Assembly: GCF_016278775.1 (NCBI RefSeq)
Contig: NZ_JADQBF010000088.1
Span: 1-33,001, forward strand
DNA from: Demequina sp.
GTDB lineage: Bacteria > Actinomycetota > Actinomycetes > Actinomycetales > Demequinaceae
DNA: 33,001 bases
Direction: 5' to 3'
The translations under genes and the position numbers were made by a program. Position 1 is the first letter of the stretch; each line of letters begins with the position of its first letter. Shown piece after piece: positions 1 through 6,456 of this stretch. Under the pieces are notes generated by a model that searched no databases, was not told where the DNA came from, and saw only the letters and a list, made by a program, of their open reading frames with translations.

Positions 1-188
1 GCCGAGGTGAGTGTTCGGCGACCGTGGCCCAGGCGGAACGACCGTGGTCGGCGGGGCGATCACGTGATGATCGACCCGCCATGTCGCTTCCTCGCGGTGA
101 ACCGCGTGCGCCAGTCGCGACCGCGCCAGTCTATCGGATGCGACCACCTGGCACCACGGGGCTCTGGCACGGCCAGACACGCCACGAA
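1..188. other. Left-edge stretch with no gene called
   Basis: I see no convincing gene here. The plus-strand reading frame that crosses it continues antisense through the GNAT gene and has no family signature. Two small patterns are visible: a direct repeat CGACCGTGG at 19-27 and 39-47, and a perfect palindrome ATCACGTGAT at 59-68. Either could belong to the control region of a gene outside the window. Nothing ties them to a function. Confidence 0.4.
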
Positions 189-692
189 TCAGGCATCGTC
201 GACGATGTTGCCAGCTTCGATGATCTTGCGCAGGTACGCGTAGGTGAGGTCGCCAGAGACCTCGTCGAACTGGTGCTCGTATCCCGCCTTGTTGTACAGC
301 GCGATGTTGTGCTTCGAGTTCTGGCCCGTGAAGACCCACACCTCGGTGGTGGTGTCTGGAAGGTAGGCCAGCACCGCAAACAGCAGTTGCGTGCCGATGC
401 CTTGCGCCTGCATGTCGGGAACCACGGCGAGGCGGCCGATGGTGGCCTTGTCGCCTTCGAGTCCCACCCGAATCGAGCCGACGAGACGCGGCCCGAGCCA
501 CGCGCCCAGCGTCACGACATCGTCGCGAGCCAGATCGTCCTCAAGCTGCTCGAGTGTCTGGGTGAGCGCTGGGATGTGGGGGTCGTTATACAACTGCGCC
601 TCGGCGACAAAGGCTGCACGGCGCACCGTGAGCAACTCGCCCGCATCATCGTGGTCGATGGGGTCGATCCGCACGCCGAGGTCGTTGCTCAT
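189..692 (-). CDS. GNAT family N-acetyltransferase
   Basis: The 167-residue protein has the length of a single GNAT domain, which transfers an acetyl group from acetyl-CoA to an amine. The acetyl-CoA loop is visible around residues 86-104 (IGRLAVVPDMQAQGIGTQLL), matching the family pattern V-x-P-x-x-x-x-x-G-I-G-x-x-L. The C-terminal ALYNKAGYE segment is also typical. The N-terminus (RRAAFVAEAQLYND) resembles other actinobacterial stand-alone GNATs. The substrate cannot be read from sequence. It is cytoplasmic, with no signal peptide. The gene is divergent from purU with 49 nt between the starts. No strong ribosome binding site precedes the ATG. Confidence 0.88.
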   Translation of the reverse strand: MSNDLGVRIDPIDHDDAGELLTVRRAAFVAEAQLYNDPHIPALTQTLEQLEDDLARDDVVTLGAWLGPRLVGSIRVGLEGDKATIGRLAVVPDMQAQGIGTQLLFAVLAYLPDTTTEVWVFTGQNSKHNIALYNKAGYEHQFDEVSGDLTYAYLRKIIEAGNIVDDA

Positions 693-728
693 GTGCCTAT
701 GGTGTCAGGATTTCGGGCCAAACACGAC

Positions 729-734
729 TAGCCT
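729..734 (+). promoter_or_regulatory. Probable -10 box of a leaderless purU transcript
   Basis: TAGCCT fits the actinobacterial -10 pattern TANNNT and lies 7 nt before the GTG start at 742. Transcription would then begin at or next to the start codon. The only Shine-Dalgarno-like bases (GAGG) are 2 nt from the start, too close to work well, which supports a leaderless mRNA. No clear -35 is visible. Confidence 0.5.
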
Positions 735-741
735 TGAGGCC

Positions 742-1596
742 GTGTCCACTGAACCGACCGCCTGGGTGTTGTCGTTGTCATGCCCTGACCGACCGGGGAT
801 CGTCCACGCCGTTTCAGGGCTGCTTGCCGAACACGGTGGAAACATCACTGAGTCACAGCAGTTTGGGGACCCTGACACCGGCCTGTTCTTCATGCGCGTC
901 GAGGTGGCAGTCCCTTCACCGCGAGCCGAACTCGAGACCGCGATTGACGTGCTCGCGTCCAGCTTTGATATGACGTGGAGCCTCGATGTCGCGGGGCGTC
1001 GGATGCGCACCGTCGTCATGGTGTCCAAGGCCGCTCACTGTGTGAACGACCTGCTCTTCCGCGAACGCGCGGGAACGCTTCCGATCGACATCGTCGCGGT
1101 TGTCGGCAATCACGAGACGCTCCGCGACCTCGCCGAGTTCTACGGCAAACGGTTCGTGCACATCCCCGTCACCGCCGATACCAAGGCCGACGCCGAGGCC
1201 GCGCTGCTCGCGCTGACGGAGGAGCTGGCTGCCGAACTGGTCGTGCTGGCGCGCTATATGCAGATTCTGTCGCCGGACTTGTCGCAGGCTCTGCACGGCC
1301 GCGCCATCAACATCCACCACTCGTTCCTGCCGAGCTTCAAGGGTGCCCGCCCGTACTTCCAGGCCCATGATCGCGGCGTCAAGTTGATTGGCGCGACGGC
1401 TCACTACGTGACGGCCGACCTCGACGAAGGGCCCATCATCGAGCAAGACGTCGAGCGTGTCGATCACACCCACACGCCGGACACGCTCACGGCAATCGGT
1501 GCGGACGTCGAGCGGCGCGCCCTCGCGCGGGCCGTGCGCTGGCACGCGGAGCACCGGGTGCTACTCGACGGTCACCGCACCATCGTCTTCAAGTAG
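742..1596 (+). CDS. purU: Formyltetrahydrofolate deformylase PurU
   Basis: PurU hydrolyses 10-formyl-THF to THF and formate, balancing one-carbon pools and feeding formate to purine synthesis. The 284-residue product matches the family length of about 280. Residues 8-80 form an ACT domain (SCPDRPGIVHAVSGLLAEHG). Residues 90-284 are the formyltransferase-fold hydrolase, with the catalytic set N190, H192 (INIHHSFLPSF) and D228 (DLDEGPII). The reading frame runs upstream to 391, but homology begins at the GTG at 742, directly after a -10-like box. The stop lies 12 nt from the stop of the convergent CAP-domain gene. PurN, encoded 16 kb away, shares the hydrolase fold, but the ACT domain and HHSFLPSF motif mark this gene as PurU. 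Confidence 0.95.
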   Translation: MSTEPTAWVLSLSCPDRPGIVHAVSGLLAEHGGNITESQQFGDPDTGLFFMRVEVAVPSPRAELETAIDVLASSFDMTWSLDVAGRRMRTVVMVSKAAHCVNDLLFRERAGTLPIDIVAVVGNHETLRDLAEFYGKRFVHIPVTADTKADAEAALLALTEELAAELVVLARYMQILSPDLSQALHGRAINIHHSFLPSFKGARPYFQAHDRGVKLIGATAHYVTADLDEGPIIEQDVERVDHTHTPDTLTAIGADVERRALARAVRWHAEHRVLLDGHRTIVFK

Positions 1597-1608
1597 CGCG
1601 TCGAGGGG

Positions 1609-3702
1609 CTAGTCGGGGTCGCCGCCGATGGTGAGTGTATTGGAGTCGGTGCCTGCGAACACGATTTTGTAGTTGAACGGTTGGGGTTGAGTCGTCACAG
1701 ACGTGGCCCCAACACCCCCCGTCACGGTGAACGTGTTCGACGACGCCCGCCACTGCTGACCGGGAACTTGATACCACACGGTCGCGAGCCCGTCAGCAGC
1801 GGGATCCACCACCACAGCAACATCCGTCTGCGCACCCACCACCCGATACTGCGTGACAGACGCAGAGACCGCGGGCGCCACAGGCGACAACGTCACCCCC
1901 TGCGACACACCCCCACGAAACTCCACCCGATACTCCAACAGCCGTGACGGACCGGTCACATGAGTCGAACCGGAACCATCCACAATCGCGAACGTGTTCG
2001 ACGACACCCTCCACACACCAGCTGGCACCCTGAACCACACCCGAGCCTGCCCAGAAGACGCCGGATCCACCGACACCGACAACAACTCACTCGTGCCAGG
2101 CACCACATCACGCGCCAACGCACCCGTCACCGACACCACCGGCAACTGCGGAGTGATCGTCACCGCATTGGACGTGGCACCACCAAAGTCCACCCGATAC
2201 TCAAACACCGCCGACTGCACCGTCACCTGCGTCACACCGGAACCATCAGCAACCGCGAACGTATTCGACGACTTCGTCCACTCACCACCAGGAGCCTTGA
2301 ACCACACCCAAGCCCACCCCGACAACTCCGGATCCACCGACACCGACAGGTCAGTCTTGACCCCCGGAACACCTACCGACGCAGCCGACGCCGTCACCGT
2401 GGGAACCAGAGGCGAAATCGACACACCTGACGAGTAACCCCCACCAAACACCACCCGATACTCAATCGTCCTCGACGGAGACGTCACCTGTGTTGACCCC
2501 ACACCATCCGACACCACAAACGAGTTCGTCGACCTAGTCCAAACCCCACCAGGCAACCGGTAATCCACCCACGCAGTGCCAGACAACGCCGGATCCACCG
2601 ACACCTCCAGCGACGTCATCGTGCCAGCCACCCGCGTCAACTCCGCCGGACCAACAATCGACACCACCGGCACCTCAGGCGACATCGTCACCACATTCGA
2701 GTACGTCGCACCCACCCGCACCCGATACTCACGCACCCCAATCGAATGCACCACCCGCGAACCCACACCATCCGACAACACCACGCCAGGAGACGCCCTC
2801 AACCACCCACCACCATCAGTACGGAACCACAACTCCGCCTCACCACTGACCCCAGGCGACACCGACACAGACAGTTCCTGAGACGAACCCGGCACATAAC
2901 CAGAAACACCCGACAACTCGAGACTCACGGTCGACGTGCCGCCTCCAGCGACCACCATGAAGGTGCCGTCGCCAGCGGGCCAGCCGCTGTAGAGAACCGC
3001 TCCACCGGAGGCGAGCACCCGAGCGCTGTAGGAGCCTGCAGGCACGTCGGAGAAGGTGTAGACACTGCCCGGCCTCGAGCCGCACTGTCGGAAGTACTCG
3101 GTGTCGGCAGGCTCACTGACGAGTACGACGCATTCGGCGGTACCCGAGTAGGTGAGGTCATCGAGATCGATCACTGCATCGCCTGGATCCGGAATCGACG
3201 CAGGGTTTCCGTAGTCGGCGAAGACTTGAACTCCCCACGTCAGCCCCGAGTCGTCCTGGTAGGTACCGATGCCGACGTGGGTCCACCGTGCGTTGAGCAT
3301 GTTGGCGTTGTGTCCAGGGCTCTCTCGCCACTGTTCCATGAGTTTCAGATAGGGGCTCGAGTACCCGCCATTGACCGCGATGTTCTCTCCGACAGACTCC
3401 CATCCCGACGGGACCTGCGAGGACATCGCGGGGTTGTGGCGAAAAGCCGTGTTGATGTCTTGCGAGTTCGCGAAGTCTGCCGACATCTGTTCCGCCCATC
3501 CCTGGGCCACTGCGCTCAAGTCCTTGTGATGGATCAGGCGGTCGGAACCGTAGAGATCGCGATAATCATTTGTGCCCCGTAGAACAGTCTCGAAGCCGAC
3601 GTCGGTCTCGTCTTCGACCGCTGTAGCGGTCGCGGCCACTCCCACGCACGCGAGCGCGACGAGGAGAGCGGACGCAACGGCGCGGCGCGCAACGGTCAAC
3701 AT
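1609..3702 (-). CDS. Secreted CAP (SCP/PR1)-domain protein with five C-terminal repeats
   Basis: The product has 697 residues. Residues 1-28 form a signal peptide (MLTVARRAV then a hydrophobic stretch ending ATATA). Residues 37-165 are a CAP domain: FRHNP with H89, SVGENIA with E106, SPGHNANML with H131, and GVQVFADYG. Residues 175-265 look like a small beta-sandwich domain. From about 269 to 694 come five tandem repeats of 86-89 residues; each has D-P-x-x-S-G, a VW(F/Y) core, SSNTF, SDGxGxT and EYRV, with EYRV-type motifs at 325, 414, 501, 590 and 676. No sortase motif or C-terminal membrane segment is visible, so secretion into the medium or non-covalent wall binding is likely. The function of bacterial CAP proteins is mostly unknown. 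The frame is open upstream to 3843, but the ATG at 3702 begins the signal peptide and follows a good promoter. The repeat part uses many T-ending codons, unlike its neighbours. Confidence 0.88.
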   Translation of the reverse strand: MLTVARRAVASALLVALACVGVAATATAVEDETDVGFETVLRGTNDYRDLYGSDRLIHHKDLSAVAQGWAEQMSADFANSQDINTAFRHNPAMSSQVPSGWESVGENIAVNGGYSSPYLKLMEQWRESPGHNANMLNARWTHVGIGTYQDDSGLTWGVQVFADYGNPASIPDPGDAVIDLDDLTYSGTAECVVLVSEPADTEYFRQCGSRPGSVYTFSDVPAGSYSARVLASGGAVLYSGWPAGDGTFMVVAGGGTSTVSLELSGVSGYVPGSSQELSVSVSPGVSGEAELWFRTDGGGWLRASPGVVLSDGVGSRVVHSIGVREYRVRVGATYSNVVTMSPEVPVVSIVGPAELTRVAGTMTSLEVSVDPALSGTAWVDYRLPGGVWTRSTNSFVVSDGVGSTQVTSPSRTIEYRVVFGGGYSSGVSISPLVPTVTASAASVGVPGVKTDLSVSVDPELSGWAWVWFKAPGGEWTKSSNTFAVADGSGVTQVTVQSAVFEYRVDFGGATSNAVTITPQLPVVSVTGALARDVVPGTSELLSVSVDPASSGQARVWFRVPAGVWRVSSNTFAIVDGSGSTHVTGPSRLLEYRVEFRGGVSQGVTLSPVAPAVSASVTQYRVVGAQTDVAVVVDPAADGLATVWYQVPGQQWRASSNTFTVTGGVGATSVTTQPQPFNYKIVFAGTDSNTLTIGGDPD
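2404..2895 (-). repeat. First two of five protein-level tandem repeats in the CAP gene
   Basis: This span encodes roughly residues 270-433. Together with the sequence down to 1620 it encodes five tandem units of about 88 codons. The units share a scaffold (VSVDPxxSG, WVWFxxPGGxW, SSNTFxVxDGxG, EYRVxFGG) but differ at most other residues, so they are old duplications rather than a recent array. They look like beta-sandwich domains that extend the CAP head from the surface. Exact unit edges are approximate. Confidence 0.6.
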
Positions 3703-3708
3703 GCGCCA

Positions 3709-3736
3709 AGTGTAAGAGAATTGCGGCGACGGTGAA
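3709..3736 (-). promoter_or_regulatory. Promoter of the CAP-domain gene, leaderless type
   Basis: On the minus strand, -35 TTCACC (3731-3736) and -10 TACACT (3709-3714) are separated by 16 nt. The -10 lies exactly 6 nt before the ATG at 3702, so the mRNA should start at or beside the start codon. No Shine-Dalgarno sequence is present. This also fixes the start choice for the gene. Confidence 0.6.
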
Positions 3737-3816
3737 CGGCGAGGTGACGTATTCCACGTGTAACCAGGTGGGATCCCTCGCCGAACCCAAGCTCCGAATC
3801 CAAGGACCGGGCCGTC

Positions 3817-3881
3817 GCGCGTTGAGGGCTTAGTCGGGGTCACCGCCGATGGTGAGAGTGTTGGAGTCGGTGCCTGCGAAC
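3817..3881. repeat. 65-bp direct repeat of the CAP gene 3' end (other copy 1596-1660)
   Basis: This block aligns without gaps to 1596-1660, with about 59 of 65 bases identical and the same orientation. It covers the last 16 codons, the stop and about 13 bases of downstream sequence. The placement fits a tandem duplication of the CAP gene followed by deletion of nearly all of the copy nearer nagA. Confidence 0.85.
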
Positions 3882-3886
3882 GTCAT
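3830..3886 (-). pseudogene. 18-codon remnant of a second CAP gene, possibly still translated
   Basis: The minus strand encodes MTFAGTDSNTLTIGGDPD and a stop. From F3 onward it is identical to the last 16 residues of the CAP protein. The four codon differences (GGC/GGT, ACA/ACT, AAT/AAC and the stop TAG/TAA) are all synonymous. An ATG has been joined upstream, and GAAGGA (3894-3899) lies 7 nt before it, an ideal ribosome binding site. The ORF starts 30 nt after the nagA stop, so the nag transcript could carry it. Most likely it is the tail of a deleted paralogue. A functional peptide is possible but unproven. Confidence 0.6.
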
Positions 3887-3916
3887 CGGGTGGTCCTTCG
3901 GGCGTCCCACCTCGTG

Positions 3917-4783
3917 TTAGCCCCCGAACAACCGTGCGGGCCTGTCAGTGGCGGCGGCTAGCGCGTCAGCGCGCGCGACCCGAGCGGCCACGCACACCTC
4001 CACCGCCCTGTCCAGCGTCAGGGTCGAGCCCGCAAGGGTGTCAGTGCCGGCGATGACCGCCCTGCCGTCGGTCACGTCCACGTCGAGGCCACCGAGCACA
4101 TATCGCCCTGGCGCCGCTGCAGCGGCCGCCATCGCGTCGGTCACCAAGACCACACGGCCGGGCGCGGCCCTGAAGAGCGCGGCGACGAGCGCCGGGTCCA
4201 CGTGGATGCCGTCAGCGATCACCTCGAGCGTCACCCGCTCGTCTGCGACGGCAGCACCCACCGGTCCCGGCGACCGACCGGTGATGCCAGGCATCGCGTT
4301 GAAAGCGTGCGTGATCAGTGTGGCGCCGCGGTCGAAGGCCGCACGAGCGGTCGCAGCGTCGGCCTCGGTGTGCCCCACCGCCACCACCACCCCAGCCTCG
4401 ACAAAGCGCTCGATCGCGTCGAGCGCATGCGGGAGCTCAGGGGCGATCGTGATCTGGCGGACGATGCCGTCGGCGGCCTCGAGCAGCGCCGCTACGACGT
4501 CGGGCGTGGGAATGGCGAGCGCCGACTGCTCGTGCGCGCCCTTGCGGCCAGGTGCCAGGAAGGGCCCCTCGAGGTGGACACCCAAGAGGCCTGCATCGCG
4601 CTCCATCGCCTGACGGATGATGTCCATGGCCGCAGCAGTGCGCTCGAACGGTTCGGATACGAGCGAGGCGACGATGCGGTCGGTGCCGTGCGCACGATGG
4701 GCGGCAAGAGCGGCGAGCGTCCCGTCGACGGTGTCGCCGAACGCGTGGCCACCGCCGCCGTGGCAGTGAATGTCGGTGTACAC
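3917..4783 (-). CDS. nagA: N-acetylglucosamine-6-phosphate deacetylase, short form
   Basis: NagA hydrolyses GlcNAc-6-P to glucosamine-6-P and acetate in the cytoplasm. The amidohydrolase barrel residues are present: metal ligands H6 and H8 (DIHCHGGGG), E72 (HLEGPF), H138 (VGHTEA), H159 (THAFNAM), substrate contact H194 (DGIHVD) and catalytic D216 (VTDAM). The protein has 288 residues against about 380 for typical NagA. It begins at the first metal-binding motif and lacks the N-terminal strands that usually complete the small beta-sandwich. The GTG start follows the nagB stop by 1 nt, so translation is coupled and a longer form would have to overlap nagB. It is the last full gene of the operon. 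Confidence 0.92.
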   Translation of the reverse strand: MYTDIHCHGGGGHAFGDTVDGTLAALAAHRAHGTDRIVASLVSEPFERTAAAMDIIRQAMERDAGLLGVHLEGPFLAPGRKGAHEQSALAIPTPDVVAALLEAADGIVRQITIAPELPHALDAIERFVEAGVVVAVGHTEADAATARAAFDRGATLITHAFNAMPGITGRSPGPVGAAVADERVTLEVIADGIHVDPALVAALFRAAPGRVVLVTDAMAAAAAAPGRYVLGGLDVDVTDGRAVIAGTDTLAGSTLTLDRAVEVCVAARVARADALAAATDRPARLFGG

Positions 4784-4784
4784 G

Positions 4785-5567
4785 TTAGAGGCCCTGCCAG
4801 GCGGGCTTGTTCGCTTGAGCCCATCGGTAGTAGTCGGAGTGCTTGAGGCGTGATGCCGCGGCCTCGTCCACGACCACCGTGACGTGTGCGTGAAGTTGGA
4901 TCGCGGAGCCAGGCAGCGACGCCGTCACGGGACCCTCGACGGCGGCCGCGATGGCCTTCGCCTTGCCCTCGCCAAACGCGAGCAGCATCAGGTGCCTGGC
5001 TCTCAGAATGGTGCCGAGGCCTTGAGTTACACAGTGGATGGGCACCTCGTCGAGCGAGCCGAAGAATCGCGCGTTGTCGGCACGCGTCTGTTCGGTCAAT
5101 GTCTTGACCCGCGTGAAGGATCCGAAACTAGATCCCGGCTCGTTGAAGCCAATATGGCCGGTGGTGCCGATGCCGAGAAGTTGCAGATCCACCCCGCCAC
5201 TGGCGAGCAGTGCCGCCTCGTAGCGCTCACCCGTTGTCTCGATGCCTTCGACGCGGCCATCCGGCACATTGACGCGGGTGGGGTCGAAACCGAGCGGCTG
5301 GGTGAGCTCGCGGTCGATCACCGCCCGATAGCTCTCGGGATGCCCGTCAGGCAAACCGACATACTCGTCGAGCGCGAACGCGAAGGCCCTGGAGAAGTCC
5401 ACGCCGCGCGCCTGACGCTGAGCCAAGGCGCGATACACGGGCACGGGAGTCGACCCGGTCGCGACGCCCAAGACCAACTCGGGTGCGATCTGGACTTGCT
5501 CGGCGATGTGGTCGGAGACCAACCGGCCCGCCGCCTCCGCACTATCGACAATGATGACTTCAGCCAC
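4785..5567 (-). CDS. nagB: Glucosamine-6-phosphate deaminase
   Basis: NagB converts glucosamine-6-P to fructose-6-P and ammonia, linking amino-sugar use to glycolysis. The 260 residues match the family. Visible motifs are LGVATGSTP (33-41), LDEYVGLP with catalytic D67, LLGIGTTGHIGFNEPG (130-145) with H138 and E143, and SLPGSAIQLH near the C-terminus. The residue before G-H in the active-site loop is T136, where the family normally has Asp or Asn (D141 in E. coli). The start overlaps the end of the ROK kinase gene by 8 nt, and nagA follows after 1 nt. Allosteric control by GlcNAc-6-P is known for the E. coli hexamer but cannot be judged here. Confidence 0.94.
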   Translation of the reverse strand: MAEVIIVDSAEAAGRLVSDHIAEQVQIAPELVLGVATGSTPVPVYRALAQRQARGVDFSRAFAFALDEYVGLPDGHPESYRAVIDRELTQPLGFDPTRVNVPDGRVEGIETTGERYEAALLASGGVDLQLLGIGTTGHIGFNEPGSSFGSFTRVKTLTEQTRADNARFFGSLDEVPIHCVTQGLGTILRARHLMLLAFGEGKAKAIAAAVEGPVTASLPGSAIQLHAHVTVVVDEAAASRLKHSDYYRWAQANKPAWQGL

Positions 5568-6456
5568 GACCTGCTCCTCTCATTGCGGCGCCAATGGCCG
5601 CAAGTGGCACGTCGGGATCTAGCATGCGCGTCCTCGTGGTCAAGTCAAGGGAGGCCATGAAGTCGCTGCGCCTCTCCCAGTCACGCATCACGTCACGCGC
5701 TCCCTCGATGAGTCCGGGTCCCATGCGTGTGAGTCCACCGCCCACGAGTACCTCTTCCACGTCCACCGTCAGGATGAGCACGCGCACTGCGGTGGCAACC
5801 GCTTCGAAGAGGCGGTCGCGGATCAGTGCGGCATCGGCATCCACGTCGGCCCTCGCAAGGACCGACTCCGCGGACTCCCCGCCCGCCTGCCACGAAATGC
5901 CGCTGCCGGACGCACACGTCTCGAGCCCTCCGCGCAGGCCGTCGGGGCCTTCAGGCCCGGCCGGGTCGAAGGAGATCATGCCGATCTCTCCTACCGAGCC
6001 GCGCGCGCCGCGCCAGAGCCTCCCATCGAGGATGACCCCAGCGGCGAGACCGGTGCCGAGGTTGAGCAATGCGATCGAGTCCTTGCCAGCGCCAGCCGTG
6101 ACCCACGCCCCTACCGCGGCGGCGTTGACGTCGTTGTCGACGGTGGGACGCACGCCCCACCTCGTCGCGAGTTCGTAGGCGAGGTCGAGGCGCGCGATGT
6201 CGAGGTTCTGGGCGTACGTCACTACTCCCTCGACCACAGAACCTGGCGCGCCCACGCCGATCGACTCCGCGCCGTCTGGCCGGATTCCCACGAGGGCGCA
6301 CACCTCATCGACGGCGCTCGTGACGTTCGCCAGCACCTCCTCCACGCCCGACCCCGTGGGTCGCACGTGACGATGCAACACGTGGCCAGCGTCGTCGACC
6401 ACCACCACATCCGTCTTGGTGCCGCCGATGTCCACTCCGAGTCGCACGGTCACCAT
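5560..6456 (-). CDS. ROK-family sugar kinase, probably N-acetylglucosamine kinase
   Basis: The 298-residue protein has the ROK kinase layout: phosphate loop LGVDIGGTKTD (6-16), catalytic Asp in VDNDVNAA (107-113), adenosine-binding LLNLGTGLAAG (130-140) and VGGGLTRMG near the end. The usual zinc site is gone: GEIGH is GEIGM (156-160), and the C-x-C-G-x-x-G-C cluster is replaced by GGLETCASGSG. There is no DNA-binding domain, so it is a kinase and not a regulator. Between the glycosidase and nagB, the expected job is phosphorylating free GlcNAc, which an ABC importer brings in unphosphorylated. Glucosamine or glucose kinase activity remains possible. It overlaps the upstream glycosidase gene by 7 nt and nagB by 8 nt. 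Confidence 0.87.
   Translation of the reverse strand: MVTVRLGVDIGGTKTDVVVVDDAGHVLHRHVRPTGSGVEEVLANVTSAVDEVCALVGIRPDGAESIGVGAPGSVVEGVVTYAQNLDIARLDLAYELATRWGVRPTVDNDVNAAAVGAWVTAGAGKDSIALLNLGTGLAAGVILDGRLWRGARGSVGEIGMISFDPAGPEGPDGLRGGLETCASGSGISWQAGGESAESVLARADVDADAALIRDRLFEAVATAVRVLILTVDVEEVLVGGGLTRMGPGLIEGARDVMRDWERRSDFMASLDLTTRTRMLDPDVPLAAIGAAMRGAGRG

Noticed and set aside
59-68. Palindrome ATCACGTGAT
   Set aside because: A single 10-bp palindrome with no identifiable downstream gene in the window; chance cannot be excluded.
1960-2430. Arg/His-rich plus-strand open frame inside the CAP gene
   Set aside because: It is the complement of the repeated region; the repetitive His/Arg composition only mirrors the protein repeats on the other strand.
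1609-3702. DNA repeats that might be a CRISPR array or mobile element
   Set aside because: The periodicity is about 265 nt and codes for diverged protein repeats. There are no short identical repeats with unique spacers, no inverted ends and no transposase.
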